Position numbers and translations under genes: made by a program. Shown here one piece after another: positions 7,710-15,621 of a stretch of 64,000 bases of DNA. The stretch's first letter is position 1, and each line of letters begins with the position of its first letter. The notes under the pieces were generated by a model. It made no database searches and was not told the origin of the DNA. It saw only the letters and a list, made by a program, of their open reading frames with translations. The stretch lies in the NCBI RefSeq assembly GCF_014842975.1, contig NZ_JACYXK010000027.1, forward strand, positions 248,001 through 312,000, read 5' to 3'. This stretch comes from Rhodanobacter sp. DHB23. GTDB lineage: Bacteria; Pseudomonadota; Gammaproteobacteria; Xanthomonadales; Rhodanobacteraceae.

Positions 7710-8321
7710 TTACTTGCCGGTGCTGGCCGGCAGCGGCTCCAGGTTGAAGTTGAGCGTGGTGATCCTGCCGTCCAGGCCGCTCACCACTTCGGGCGTGAGG
7801 TCGTTGGTGGTGTTGCCGCCCAGCACCGCGTCGCGGTTCAACAGCAGGCCGCAGTGGTGGCTGCTGTAGGTGCTGTTGACGATGGGCTGCGCCTGCTGGC
7901 CGATCTGTTCCATCACCTTGCCGCGGGTCAGCTGGATGCGCTGGTCGAGCTGCTGCGCCTGCGCCTGGAAGGTCTGCATGCGCTGCTGCAGGGCCTGGCC
8001 CTGCTGCTGGCGCTGCGCCTCGGTGAGCGTGGAAGCCTTCTGCTGATAGGCCTGGATGTCCGCGTCCAGCGGCTTGCGCTCGGTCTCCAGCGACTGCTGC
8101 TGCTGCGTCGCCAGCGACTTCAGGCGCTCGCTCGCGGCCTGGCCCACCTTGGACTGCGCGAACACCGCCTCGCGCGACAGCATGCACACGCCCGGCACCG
8201 CGTTGCCGCCCAGCGGATTGGCGGCGGGCGCAGCAGCGGCCTGCGCCGACGCGGCAGGAGCGAAGGAAAAGCCGGTAGCGGCAGCCAGCGCGGCGACAAG
8301 CAAGGTGCGGTGCAGGTTCAT
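7710..8321 (-). CDS. OmpH/Skp-family periplasmic protein
   Basis: A 203-residue exported protein. The signal peptide (1-26, MNLHRTLLVAALAAATGFSF followed by APAASA) precedes a Skp-like body: MLSREAVFAQSKVGQAASERL at about 47-67 (the conserved strand with the S-x-V-G motif), then a long glutamine-rich coiled coil at about 70-140, and a C-terminal beta segment. Skp/OmpH proteins are trimeric periplasmic chaperones for outer-membrane proteins. This one is not beside bamA/lpxD, so it may be a paralogue of the main Skp. A terminator follows its stop codon. Confidence 0.82.
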   Translation of the reverse strand: MNLHRTLLVAALAAATGFSFAPAASAQAAAAPAANPLGGNAVPGVCMLSREAVFAQSKVGQAASERLKSLATQQQQSLETERKPLDADIQAYQQKASTLTEAQRQQQGQALQQRMQTFQAQAQQLDQRIQLTRGKVMEQIGQQAQPIVNSTYSSHHCGLLLNRDAVLGGNTTNDLTPEVVSGLDGRITTLNFNLEPLPASTGK

Positions 8322-8558
8322 GGGCGGTATCCGATGGCAAGGTTCGAGGATGCCCTGGGCCGCAACGGCCCGAGGCGAACCGCCATCCTACAAGGGCGAA
8401 GCTGTCTGCGTCATGGCTGCGCACGCCGCACGCAGGCGGGCGGTCTGGCACACGACAGGGGGCCGGCCCGCCCCGAAGATGCCAGGGAACCAGGGCGGGC
8501 GCAGGCCCGCGCCTGCCTCTGCGGCTGGATCCACCGCCGTTCTGGAGACCATTGAAGG

Positions 8559-9869
8559 ATGCCCAGGCCAACCGCTTCGACAGCGCCATCGATCGCCACG
8601 ACGGGACGCCGGCTGGCCGCCGGCATCGTCGTGGCGACGCTGCTGGCCCTGACCATCGTGGTCGCCGACCTGGCGAATGGCGGTCGTGCCGATCCGCCGC
8701 CGCTGCGCTCCGCCGCCACCCTGCTCGACGGCACCTGGCGATTCCATGTCGGCGACGATCCACGCTGGGCAAACGCCGATGCCGACGACAGCGGCTGGGA
8801 GACGGTCGACCTGACCGCCCCTCCGGGCAGCCACGACGGCGACGTGGGCCTGCCCGACTACGTGGGCGGCTGGATGGCGCACGGCCATCCCGGTTACCAC
8901 GGCTACGCCTGGTACCGGCGTGCGGTGGCGGTGCCGGCCGGGCACGCAGCGTGGGACATCCTCGGGCCCACCCTCGTCGAGGACGGCTACGAACTGTATT
9001 GGAACGGCCGTTTGCTGGGCGGCTCGGGCCGGCTCGGCGCAAACCCGCGCGTCGTCGGCACGCGGCCACTGCAGTTCGCCCTGCCCGCCGATGCCGCGGG
9101 CACGCGCGGCGTGCTCGCCGTGCGCACCTACATGGACCCCGGCTCGGCGGCCAGCCCCGACGGCGGCGGCATGCACACCGCGCCCATACTGGCGCCACGA
9201 CCGATCGGCGATGCGCTGCACCGCGTGCAATGGGCGCGCAGCATCGCCGGCTACATCGTCGAAGTGGTCGAACCGGTCGCCATGCTGGCGCTCATCGGCC
9301 TGGCGCTCGGATACCGGTCGCGCAGCAACCGCAAGGGCTTCCTGGCCTTCGCCAGCGTGGCGCTCGCGCTCATGGCCGTCCGGCGCCTGGAGAATGCGAT
9401 CGTCGCGTGGACCGACCTGGAAAGCCTGGCCACCTATGCATGGCTGGCGTCGGTGCTGTGGATACCGACGGTAGCCGCCTGGACATGCGCGTGGAATCGC
9501 TGGTGCCCGCGGGCTTGGCGAAGCATCGACGTGGCTGCGCTGGCGCTGGCGGTCGCTGGAATGGCCGGCGCTGCGATGCACTCCGTGGCCTGGACGAGTG
9601 CCAGCCGATTCGCCTCGCTGGCACTGTTCGTCGTGATCGGCGTGCGCATCGCACGCAGCGACCCGATGCGGCGGCTGGCGCTCACCACGCTGGCCTCGAT
9701 CGCGGCCTCGCTGTTCGGCGACGAACTGCTGGGCATGATCGGCATCCCGGGCATCTGGTTTCCGTTCGGCATCGGCGTGTCGCGTACGCAATACGTCTAT
9801 GCGATCGCCATTCCGCTGCTGGCCTTCCTGGTCGCGCGGACCGTCCTTCCGAAGAAAGCGCATCGATAG
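8559..9869 (+). CDS. Membrane protein with periplasmic jelly-roll sensor domain and helical bundle, no output domain
   Basis: A 436-residue inner-membrane protein. An N-terminal helix (about 18-38) is followed by a periplasmic domain at about 50-210 that resembles the galactose-binding jelly-roll of beta-galactosidases: LLDGTWRFHVGDD, YHGYAWYRRAVAVP, DGYELYWNGRLLGGSGRLG. From about 235 to the end are roughly six or seven hydrophobic helices. The same arrangement occurs as the input half of membrane-bound sensor kinases and cyclases, but here the protein ends after the last helix (LPKKAHR) with no kinase, GGDEF or cyclase. It may pair with a separate output protein. Domain reading is inference from sequence pattern. 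Confidence 0.65.
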   Translation: MPRPTASTAPSIATTGRRLAAGIVVATLLALTIVVADLANGGRADPPPLRSAATLLDGTWRFHVGDDPRWANADADDSGWETVDLTAPPGSHDGDVGLPDYVGGWMAHGHPGYHGYAWYRRAVAVPAGHAAWDILGPTLVEDGYELYWNGRLLGGSGRLGANPRVVGTRPLQFALPADAAGTRGVLAVRTYMDPGSAASPDGGGMHTAPILAPRPIGDALHRVQWARSIAGYIVEVVEPVAMLALIGLALGYRSRSNRKGFLAFASVALALMAVRRLENAIVAWTDLESLATYAWLASVLWIPTVAAWTCAWNRWCPRAWRSIDVAALALAVAGMAGAAMHSVAWTSASRFASLALFVVIGVRIARSDPMRRLALTTLASIAASLFGDELLGMIGIPGIWFPFGIGVSRTQYVYAIAIPLLAFLVARTVLPKKAHR

Positions 9870-10042
9870 GCAGCGCAGGGACATTCCGCTGGCGCGGTGC
9901 CACGGCACGCCGCCGGCGAAGCAGGATGGGCCCGCATGCTCCGGCACTTTCCGCCAGATGAAAGTCGAAATATCTTGCGAAACACCAGATCCCTGTACCA
10001 TCCGCCGCAGGAGTCAACCATCCGCAGACATGGAGTCCAGCT

Positions 10043-10672
10043 ATGGATGCGACCCACTCCAAAAGCGCTTTCGTGTACGAACAGGTCAGACGCGCACTGC
10101 GGTCGGGGCGCTATGCACCCGGGCAATGGATCGATCCGACCGGGCTCGCCGCCGAGTTCCATACCAGCCCCACGCCGGTCCGGTTCGCCCTGTACCGCCT
10201 GGTCGGCGAGGCCCTGATCGTCGATCACGCCCGCGGCGGGCTGCACGTCCCGTTGCTCACCGAAGTCGCCATGCACGACCTCTACGACTGGATGGAACGC
10301 CTGCTGCTGATGGCATGCGATATCGGCGTACCACCGGCATCCCGGAAGGCGGAGAAACCCGAGCCCGTGCCTGCCGACGGCGACCTGGCCAAGCTGACGT
10401 GGCAGCTGTTCGATGCGATCGCCCGCGGGGCGGCGCATCGCCTCCTGCATCATGCCGCGAAGCAGGCCAACGACCGGCTGGCGCCGATACGTCGCGCCAA
10501 ACAGGGATTGCTCGAACACAGCTTCGAAGAACTCGCCGAGCTGAACCGGCTGTGGCAGGCACGCGACGTCCCGTCACTGAAATCCGCACTGCGCGCCTAC
10601 CACGAACGCCGGAAGCAGAACGTCCCGCGCATCGTGGCCCTGTTGAATGATCGCAGCGAGTACCTGCACTAG
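10043..10672 (+). CDS. GntR-family transcriptional regulator (lasso cluster)
   Basis: A 209-residue regulator. The N-terminal winged helix-turn-helix is at about residues 8-75: VYEQVRRALRSGRYAPGQWI, then DPTGLAAEFHTSPTPVRFAL and the wing EALIVDHARGGLHVP. The remaining 130 residues are helical, as in FCD/VanR-type effector domains, with His-rich segments (AAHRLLHHAAKQ) that could bind metal or ligand. The start at 10043 has GGAG 7 bases upstream. It lies directly upstream of, and in the same direction as, the lasso precursor and enzymes, separated by a 174-base region with a candidate promoter and direct repeats. Control of that promoter is a reasonable inference. Confidence 0.82.
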   Translation: MDATHSKSAFVYEQVRRALRSGRYAPGQWIDPTGLAAEFHTSPTPVRFALYRLVGEALIVDHARGGLHVPLLTEVAMHDLYDWMERLLLMACDIGVPPASRKAEKPEPVPADGDLAKLTWQLFDAIARGAAHRLLHHAAKQANDRLAPIRRAKQGLLEHSFEELAELNRLWQARDVPSLKSALRAYHERRKQNVPRIVALLNDRSEYLH

Positions 10673-10741
10673 CGCGCGCCAGCCGTGGCAGGGTCGAAGC
10701 AGGCCGAATCCTCCATGGCGGAACGACCGTCACGCCCCCGG

Positions 10742-10802
10742 AATAATCACCGGATGACAGCGCAATAATCATTTGAAAATAAAAAATCCCGGCTCCTACG
10801 CT
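10742..10802 (+). promoter_or_regulatory. Candidate lasso-precursor promoter with paired AATAATCA operator repeats
   Basis: An unusually AT-rich stretch in a GC-rich genome. AATAATCA occurs at 10742-10749 and again at 10764-10771, exactly 22 bp apart (two helical turns). The second copy ends one base before a -35-like TTGAAA (10773-10778). An 18-base spacer and a weak -10, TACGCT (10797-10802), follow. The precursor ATG is 45 bases further. Identical repeats on one face of the helix beside a -35 suggest an activator or the adjacent GntR protein. The promoter assignment is inference. Confidence 0.5.
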
Positions 10803-10846
10803 GCCCGCGTCATGGGATCGCCATGACGCAACCGCAGGAGATTGAG

Positions 10847-10993
10847 ATGAACACGAACGAGAACACCCGCAACAACGCATCGGACGATGTCATCGAGCTC
10901 GGCGTCGCCAGCGTCGAGACCCAGGGCCCCGGTGTGGGGATCGAATTGGCCGGTCCTGGCCAGCAGACCCTCGGCGCAATCGCCGAGGAGTGA
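10847..10993 (+). CDS. Lasso peptide precursor (A gene), predicted seven-residue ring
   Basis: A 48-residue precursor that begins MNTNENTRNNASDDVIELG. A good ribosome site AGGAG (10836-10840) lies 6 bases before the ATG; an in-frame ATG at 10823 lacks one. The leader ends ASVETQ, with the conserved Thr at position -2 recognised by lasso processing enzymes. The 22-residue core starts GPGVGIE and ends AIAEE. Gly1 supplies the amine. Glu7 is the only acidic residue before Glu21, so the macrolactam should join Gly1 to Glu7, giving a seven-residue ring as in the xanthomonins, with a 15-residue tail. The first tail residues are LAGPGQQ. The B, C, isopeptidase and receptor genes next to it support the call strongly. 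Confidence 0.9.
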   Translation: MNTNENTRNNASDDVIELGVASVETQGPGVGIELAGPGQQTLGAIAEE

Positions 10994-10999
10994 TCAACC

Positions 11000-11022
11000 G
11001 GGCGCGCCGTTCCGGCGCGCCC
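11000..11022 (+). promoter_or_regulatory. GC-rich hairpin between lasso precursor and enzyme genes
   Basis: A perfect 9-bp stem GGGCGCGCC / GGCGCGCCC with loop GTTCC begins 7 bases after the precursor stop and ends 25 bases before the B gene. It is followed by TTCCCCTCTCC rather than a run of T, so it is probably a leaky terminator or mRNA-stabilising hairpin that lets precursor mRNA exceed enzyme mRNA, as expected from the stoichiometry these clusters need. Confidence 0.7.
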
Positions 11023-11047
11023 TTCCCCTCTCCACGGGAAAACACGC

Positions 11048-11728
11048 ATGCAGTACCAACTACGCGACGGCCTGTCGTTCTGCATCGTCGACGACCACCC
11101 GGTCTTCCTGGACACAAGCGGTGATCGCTACTTCATGCTTCCCGAGGCGCTGGAGTCTGCATTCACTGCATATATCGAAGGACGCGACGCATCCACTTCG
11201 TCCCTGCGCACTCTCCTCGGGCACAGGATCCTGCTTCCCGAAGGGCATCCGGATCGGAGATGCGAAACGTCCAGTGCCGAACCGGTGACACGCAGTGCGA
11301 TGGAGGACCAGACGCAAGGCGATGGCGTGTCCGCCCGCACCTACCTCGAAATTCTCGCGATCGTCTGCAGGGTCAGAAGTCGCCTTCGAAGAAAGAACCT
11401 TCACGCGTTGCTGAGCGATCTGGCCGCCCATCGCAGAGGCAAGGCAGGCTGCACAGCCGCAGCCAGTGGCAAGTCCATCGAAGAGAACTTGGTCGCCGCC
11501 GCCAACCAATTCCGCCATGCACGAAAGTGGGTTCCCCTGGGGACCACGTGTCTTCTCGACTCGCTGTCGCTGGTCACGTACCTGGCAAATCACCAGCTTC
11601 CAGCGGACCTGGTGTTTGGCGTGGCGCTCTCGCCCTTCTCGGCCCATTGCTGGGTCCAGTTCCGCCACATCGTCTTGAACGAAACGGTGACTGGCGCAAC
11701 CGCACATACACCGATATTGGTGTGGTGA
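11048..11728 (+). CDS. Lasso peptide B protein: PqqD-like leader-binding domain fused to transglutaminase-like leader protease
   Basis: A 226-residue enzyme that binds the precursor leader and cuts it off to free the core's N-terminus. Residues 1-75 look like the PqqD/RRE winged-helix domain (YQLRDGLSFCIVDDHPVFLD, SGDRYFMLP, SLRTLLGHRILLP). Residues 95-226 are the transglutaminase-like protease, with catalytic Cys168 (LGTTCLLDSLSLVTYL) and His200 (SAHCWVQF). The third member of the triad, normally Asp in VLND, appears as Glu212 in VLNE. The ending TPILVW is typical of proteobacterial members. Its stop overlaps the start of the C gene (TGATG). Part of the gene is clearly less GC-rich than neighbouring genes (31 of 60 bases at 11341-11400). 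Confidence 0.9.
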   Translation: MQYQLRDGLSFCIVDDHPVFLDTSGDRYFMLPEALESAFTAYIEGRDASTSSLRTLLGHRILLPEGHPDRRCETSSAEPVTRSAMEDQTQGDGVSARTYLEILAIVCRVRSRLRRKNLHALLSDLAAHRRGKAGCTAAASGKSIEENLVAAANQFRHARKWVPLGTTCLLDSLSLVTYLANHQLPADLVFGVALSPFSAHCWVQFRHIVLNETVTGATAHTPILVW

Positions 11729-13479
11729 TGAGCTACAGGTTTCTCGCACTCGCCAGCGACGAAGGCCGGAATACTCCGCCGATCCACGCCGCGACGTGGA
11801 AGGCCCTCGGCATGCAGTGCCAGTTGTCACAAGGCAACCTGCAGGTATTCGTCGCGGACGACACGCCCACACTCTCCATTCCCGGCCGCGGGATCTTGGT
11901 CGGCCGTCTGTTCAACAGGCATGGGCGACCCGTCACGGGGGAACTGGATTTCGGTCGGACGGACATCCCGCTCCAAAAGTACCTTCTGGAAAGCTTCTGG
12001 GGCGAATACGTCCTCGTCGAGCCGGGACAGGGGAACGAGACCGCTGCCAGGTTCCTGCGTGACCCTTCCGGCGGCATGCCATGCTTTTACTCCGCCATCG
12101 CAGGCACCGGGTTTGTCACGTCCAGCGTGTCGCTGGCAACCGAGCTTGGACTATGCGGCCGGGAGGTGGACTGGGACTTCGTCCTTCATGTCCTTGCCTA
12201 TACCTATCTCAAGTCGGAACGCACGGGACTTCGGGAGATCCGGGAGCTGCTGCCCGGTTGTTCGCTGGAGATCGAGGGTGACCACATTTCCACGAGGGCA
12301 ATCTGGTCTCCATGGACCTTCGTCGCGCCAGACCGACGCCAGACCGATCTCGCCGAAGCGTCAGCCAGCATCCGTGACGCCGTTTCCCTGGCCGTAAAGG
12401 CATGGGCGGAAGTGGACCGAACCGTCTTGCTCGAGCTGTCAGGCGGGCTCGATTCCTCGATCGTGGCAGCCTGTCTGCGCAAGGCCGAGGCGAAAACCAT
12501 TTGTTGCACCATGGTCGCACCCGTGCCCGGAACGGACGAGCGGCAATACGCCAGGCAGGTGGCAGACCATCTTCGGTTCGAGCTGCTGTCGGCGGACATC
12601 GACCTGGAGAACGCCCGGTTTGACTTCCCGCCACCGCTGGACTCCGCCTCGCCGGGCATGGGGATACTTCATTACCCCGTCGACTCCGCGGTTTCGACAC
12701 TTGCGAGCAGTCTCGGTACGACCAGCCTCTTCTCGGGTGCCGGGGGCGACACCATATTCTGTTACCTGCAAGGTGCGACGCCTGCCGCGGATGCACTCAG
12801 GGAGAGAGGAATTTCCGCCGGAATCGCCGCGATCCTGGACCTGTCCTCACTGCATCGATGCACCCTGACGCGAGCCGCACGATTGACACTGCGGAAGCTG
12901 ATACATGGAGCCAAGCCACATTGGAGACCGAATCACGAACTCCTGGACCACTCGGGTTGCGACATGCCGTTCGACGCGCACCCCTGGTTCGACACGCCCG
13001 AGAACGCGCTTCCCGGCGATCAGGAGCGGATATCCGACCTGGTCGGAACGCAGTCGTACCGCGACGGCATCGCGCGCAGCGCCCGCTGGCCGATGCGTTA
13101 CCCGCTTCTCTCGCAACCGGTGATGGAAGCATGCCTGGGCGTACCGACCTGGATGTGGATCACCGGGGGACGGAACAGGTCGGTCGCGCGGATGGCGTTC
13201 TCCCACGCGCTGCCCGACAGCATTTTGAACCGCAGGAGCAAAGGCACGTACAGCAGGTACTACGCTGCCATCTACGAGAGAAAGAGGGACGACATGCTGC
13301 GCTTCCTGGTGGACGGGGCACTCGCATCGCGAGGCTTCCTCGATGTGGACGGCCTCAGGCGCGAGGCCGGATCCGCCTATCGGCCGGAAAGCCCATTGAA
13401 CACGCGCGTATTCGACCTTTGCATGGTCGAGAACTGGATACGCCATCAGGGCACCTTTTCCTCCCTCCGCGGTCCGTGA
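11728..13479 (+). CDS. Lasso peptide C protein: asparagine-synthetase-like macrolactam cyclase
   Basis: A 583-residue ATP-dependent cyclase that would adenylate the side chain of core Glu7 and let the Gly1 amine close the ring while the tail is threaded. The N-terminal half resembles the class II glutamine amidotransferase domain of AsnB but starts MSYRFLAL, lacking the catalytic Cys2, so it does not use glutamine. The PP-loop SGGLDSS is at residues 238-244, and FSGAGGDTIFCYL is the second conserved block. The ATG overlaps the B stop codon, so B and C are translationally coupled. The last 34 bases overlap the 3' end of the convergent isopeptidase gene. Confidence 0.92.
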   Translation: MSYRFLALASDEGRNTPPIHAATWKALGMQCQLSQGNLQVFVADDTPTLSIPGRGILVGRLFNRHGRPVTGELDFGRTDIPLQKYLLESFWGEYVLVEPGQGNETAARFLRDPSGGMPCFYSAIAGTGFVTSSVSLATELGLCGREVDWDFVLHVLAYTYLKSERTGLREIRELLPGCSLEIEGDHISTRAIWSPWTFVAPDRRQTDLAEASASIRDAVSLAVKAWAEVDRTVLLELSGGLDSSIVAACLRKAEAKTICCTMVAPVPGTDERQYARQVADHLRFELLSADIDLENARFDFPPPLDSASPGMGILHYPVDSAVSTLASSLGTTSLFSGAGGDTIFCYLQGATPAADALRERGISAGIAAILDLSSLHRCTLTRAARLTLRKLIHGAKPHWRPNHELLDHSGCDMPFDAHPWFDTPENALPGDQERISDLVGTQSYRDGIARSARWPMRYPLLSQPVMEACLGVPTWMWITGGRNRSVARMAFSHALPDSILNRRSKGTYSRYYAAIYERKRDDMLRFLVDGALASRGFLDVDGLRREAGSAYRPESPLNTRVFDLCMVENWIRHQGTFSSLRGP

Positions 13480-15611
13480 GCACCATCGGCCTGCATCGTG
13501 CGCCAACGTGCGTACTGGTGCTGTTTCATGGGATTCGGATCCTCGTATCCCTGCAACCAGAATCTGAACCAGTCGACGTTCCGCTCGTAGACGGCCAGCT
13601 TGTGCAGCGGCTGGAACTTGATATGCGGCTCGTCCGGAAAGACATACATGTCCGCCCGTCCCTTCCGGATCAGCGGCAGCGTGTATTCCACCGCCATCAG
13701 GTACTCCTGCTCCGGCATCTGGAACAGGACCGGCGCCTCGATCCTGTCCAGGTTGAACACTGGCGACATCATCCGCCAGCGCCGCGGGCTCTCTTCGGGC
13801 GATCCGAGTTGCCAGTTCTGCCTTACCACCTCGCGAAAACCCTTTCGCAGACTGTTGAACAGATACCAGTTCGGAGTGAGGGATGGCGACGAGATCGAGG
13901 CCGCGGCCAGCAGGTGGGATCGCATGAGCGTCCACATCGTCACCTCGCTTCCATAGCTCAGGCCACCCATGCCGACCCTGGCGGGATCAATGCGCCCTTG
14001 TTTGGCTAGCATGTCCACCGCGCCCTCAACCGCCGAAAGGCCTTGGTCGTAATACCTGGCGACATCGACGTAGCCCGGATTTGCGTTGATGCACAGCGCG
14101 GAAATCCCATCGCCGGCCAGTGTCGCCAACGGCCATTCGTCCCCGACGCCACCACGCAGGAACCCCTCGCAGCTGTAGTACGTCACGAACAATGGCGGCC
14201 GGGTTGCTCCCCGTGCCGCGAACAGCCAGCCGGAATATTCCTCTCCATGCCCTCCTCGCCATTGCAGGAATTCGGCAGGCATGGTCGCCGCCATGTCGGA
14301 CGCCAGCCCCGCGTTCGGATCGAACAGTACCGTCCTTCGTCCCGTCTCGATATCGATCGCCTCAAGTCGCGGCGGACGGTCTGCTTCCGCAGTGACGCAC
14401 ACCAGCAGGACGGCGGAAACGCCGCAGGGAACATCCTGGAAGCGCTGTTGCGTACTGTCTCCTCCGAGCAGCCCGCGGGACCGCAAGACCAGTTCGACCG
14501 TGCCCCGCTTGACGTCCCATCGGTAGATCGACTGCGCCCTTCCCTGGCGCCGATCGGTGACGGTGAACAGCACGTCATCGCTTCCTGGGCGCCATTCGAC
14601 CGCCGTGATGTTCTTGCCCGTGCACAAGGGGGCCTGGCACTTCACCGGGTGGCCGGACTCCGCGTCCGGCAGCACGGCGAGTTCGACGTCCGGCTTGATG
14701 AATCGCCCCACCGCGTCCCCGACCCTTGTCAGGAGCGCAATACGGCCATCCTGAGCATTCAACGCCCATTTCCATGGTTTCAGGCGGTCCAACGTTTCCT
14801 TGATCGCGGGAGCTGGCCCTGGTGGCCCTGACTGGCCTACGTCCCGTTTCTTCAACGTCTCGAGGTCGACCTCCTTCCACCGGTCGGCCACCTTGCTCAG
14901 CAACGGCCCCGGTTCGAACCACTTCCCGACGAAGCGCTGGGTGGTCGGTCGTCCCTGCACCTCGCTCGAACGGAACAATCCGGCTCCGATGAAGATGGTG
15001 TCGTCGATGTGCACGCCACTGTCGTACTCCGCCTGCTCCGCAGTAGCGATCTCTTCCCGCGTAGCTCCCACGCTGTAGCTCAGGACGGTGCCGTCCTTGT
15101 CCAGCCTGAAGTCCCGCACATCCGCCGGGTCGGATGCAACGGGGACAGCACCCGAGCCATCCGCTGCAGCACGCCATACCTCGACCCTCCCACCAATGAG
15201 CGCACGGTAGAAGATGGCGCGGCCATCGTGCGCCCAGACCGGGATCGTGGGAGTGGAAAGTCCGGTCGAATAGTCGCGAAGCGGCGCTCCGCCATCCGCG
15301 ATGCGTTGCGGCGGCCCCGCTCCATCCAGGCGTTGGACGTACCAGCGGGTGTCGTAGCGGTTGCGCTCGGTCGATGCCTGTTCCAGCCTGAAGGCCACGC
15401 TGTTTCCGTCAGGCGAGACGGCAGGCCCGACGATGTCTGCGACCTCCAGCAATCGCTCCGGCGAGATGCGCGCCACTTGGGCCGCAACCGTGGACGAGAG
15501 CAGCGCCACTCCCAACAGCAACCATGGCCTTGCAACCGGACCGACGCGGCTCCTGGATGGCGCCGCTCGCGCACTGGCCTCGGCATCGGCCGATCCTGCA
15601 CTGCAGTTCAT
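13446..15611 (-). CDS. Lasso peptide isopeptidase (prolyl-oligopeptidase family, S9)
   Basis: A 721-residue exported serine hydrolase. A signal peptide (hydrophobic core WLLLGVALLSSTVAAQ at about 31-46) is followed by a beta-propeller domain and a C-terminal alpha/beta-hydrolase domain. The nucleophile is Ser552 in GGLSYGSEV and the catalytic His is His663 in PDEPHIKF. The acidic member should lie in PEQEYLM (633-639), where I see Glu634 and Glu636 but no Asp. In characterised clusters such an enzyme hydrolyses the isopeptide bond of the cognate threaded peptide. AGGTGG lies upstream of the ATG, 10 bases after the receptor stop, so receptor and isopeptidase form one operon running toward the biosynthetic genes. 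Confidence 0.9.
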   Translation of the reverse strand: MNCSAGSADAEASARAAPSRSRVGPVARPWLLLGVALLSSTVAAQVARISPERLLEVADIVGPAVSPDGNSVAFRLEQASTERNRYDTRWYVQRLDGAGPPQRIADGGAPLRDYSTGLSTPTIPVWAHDGRAIFYRALIGGRVEVWRAAADGSGAVPVASDPADVRDFRLDKDGTVLSYSVGATREEIATAEQAEYDSGVHIDDTIFIGAGLFRSSEVQGRPTTQRFVGKWFEPGPLLSKVADRWKEVDLETLKKRDVGQSGPPGPAPAIKETLDRLKPWKWALNAQDGRIALLTRVGDAVGRFIKPDVELAVLPDAESGHPVKCQAPLCTGKNITAVEWRPGSDDVLFTVTDRRQGRAQSIYRWDVKRGTVELVLRSRGLLGGDSTQQRFQDVPCGVSAVLLVCVTAEADRPPRLEAIDIETGRRTVLFDPNAGLASDMAATMPAEFLQWRGGHGEEYSGWLFAARGATRPPLFVTYYSCEGFLRGGVGDEWPLATLAGDGISALCINANPGYVDVARYYDQGLSAVEGAVDMLAKQGRIDPARVGMGGLSYGSEVTMWTLMRSHLLAAASISSPSLTPNWYLFNSLRKGFREVVRQNWQLGSPEESPRRWRMMSPVFNLDRIEAPVLFQMPEQEYLMAVEYTLPLIRKGRADMYVFPDEPHIKFQPLHKLAVYERNVDWFRFWLQGYEDPNPMKQHQYARWRTMQADGAHGPRREEKVP

Positions 15612-15621
15612 GTCGGCCACC

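Noticed and set aside
10823-10846. Alternative in-frame start giving an eight-residue longer lasso precursor
   Set aside because: No ribosome site at proper distance, whereas AGGAG sits 6 bases before the ATG at 10847.
10673-11047. Search for a second lasso precursor near the first
   Set aside because: No other short frame with a Thr at -2, Gly and an acidic residue at 7-9 was found.
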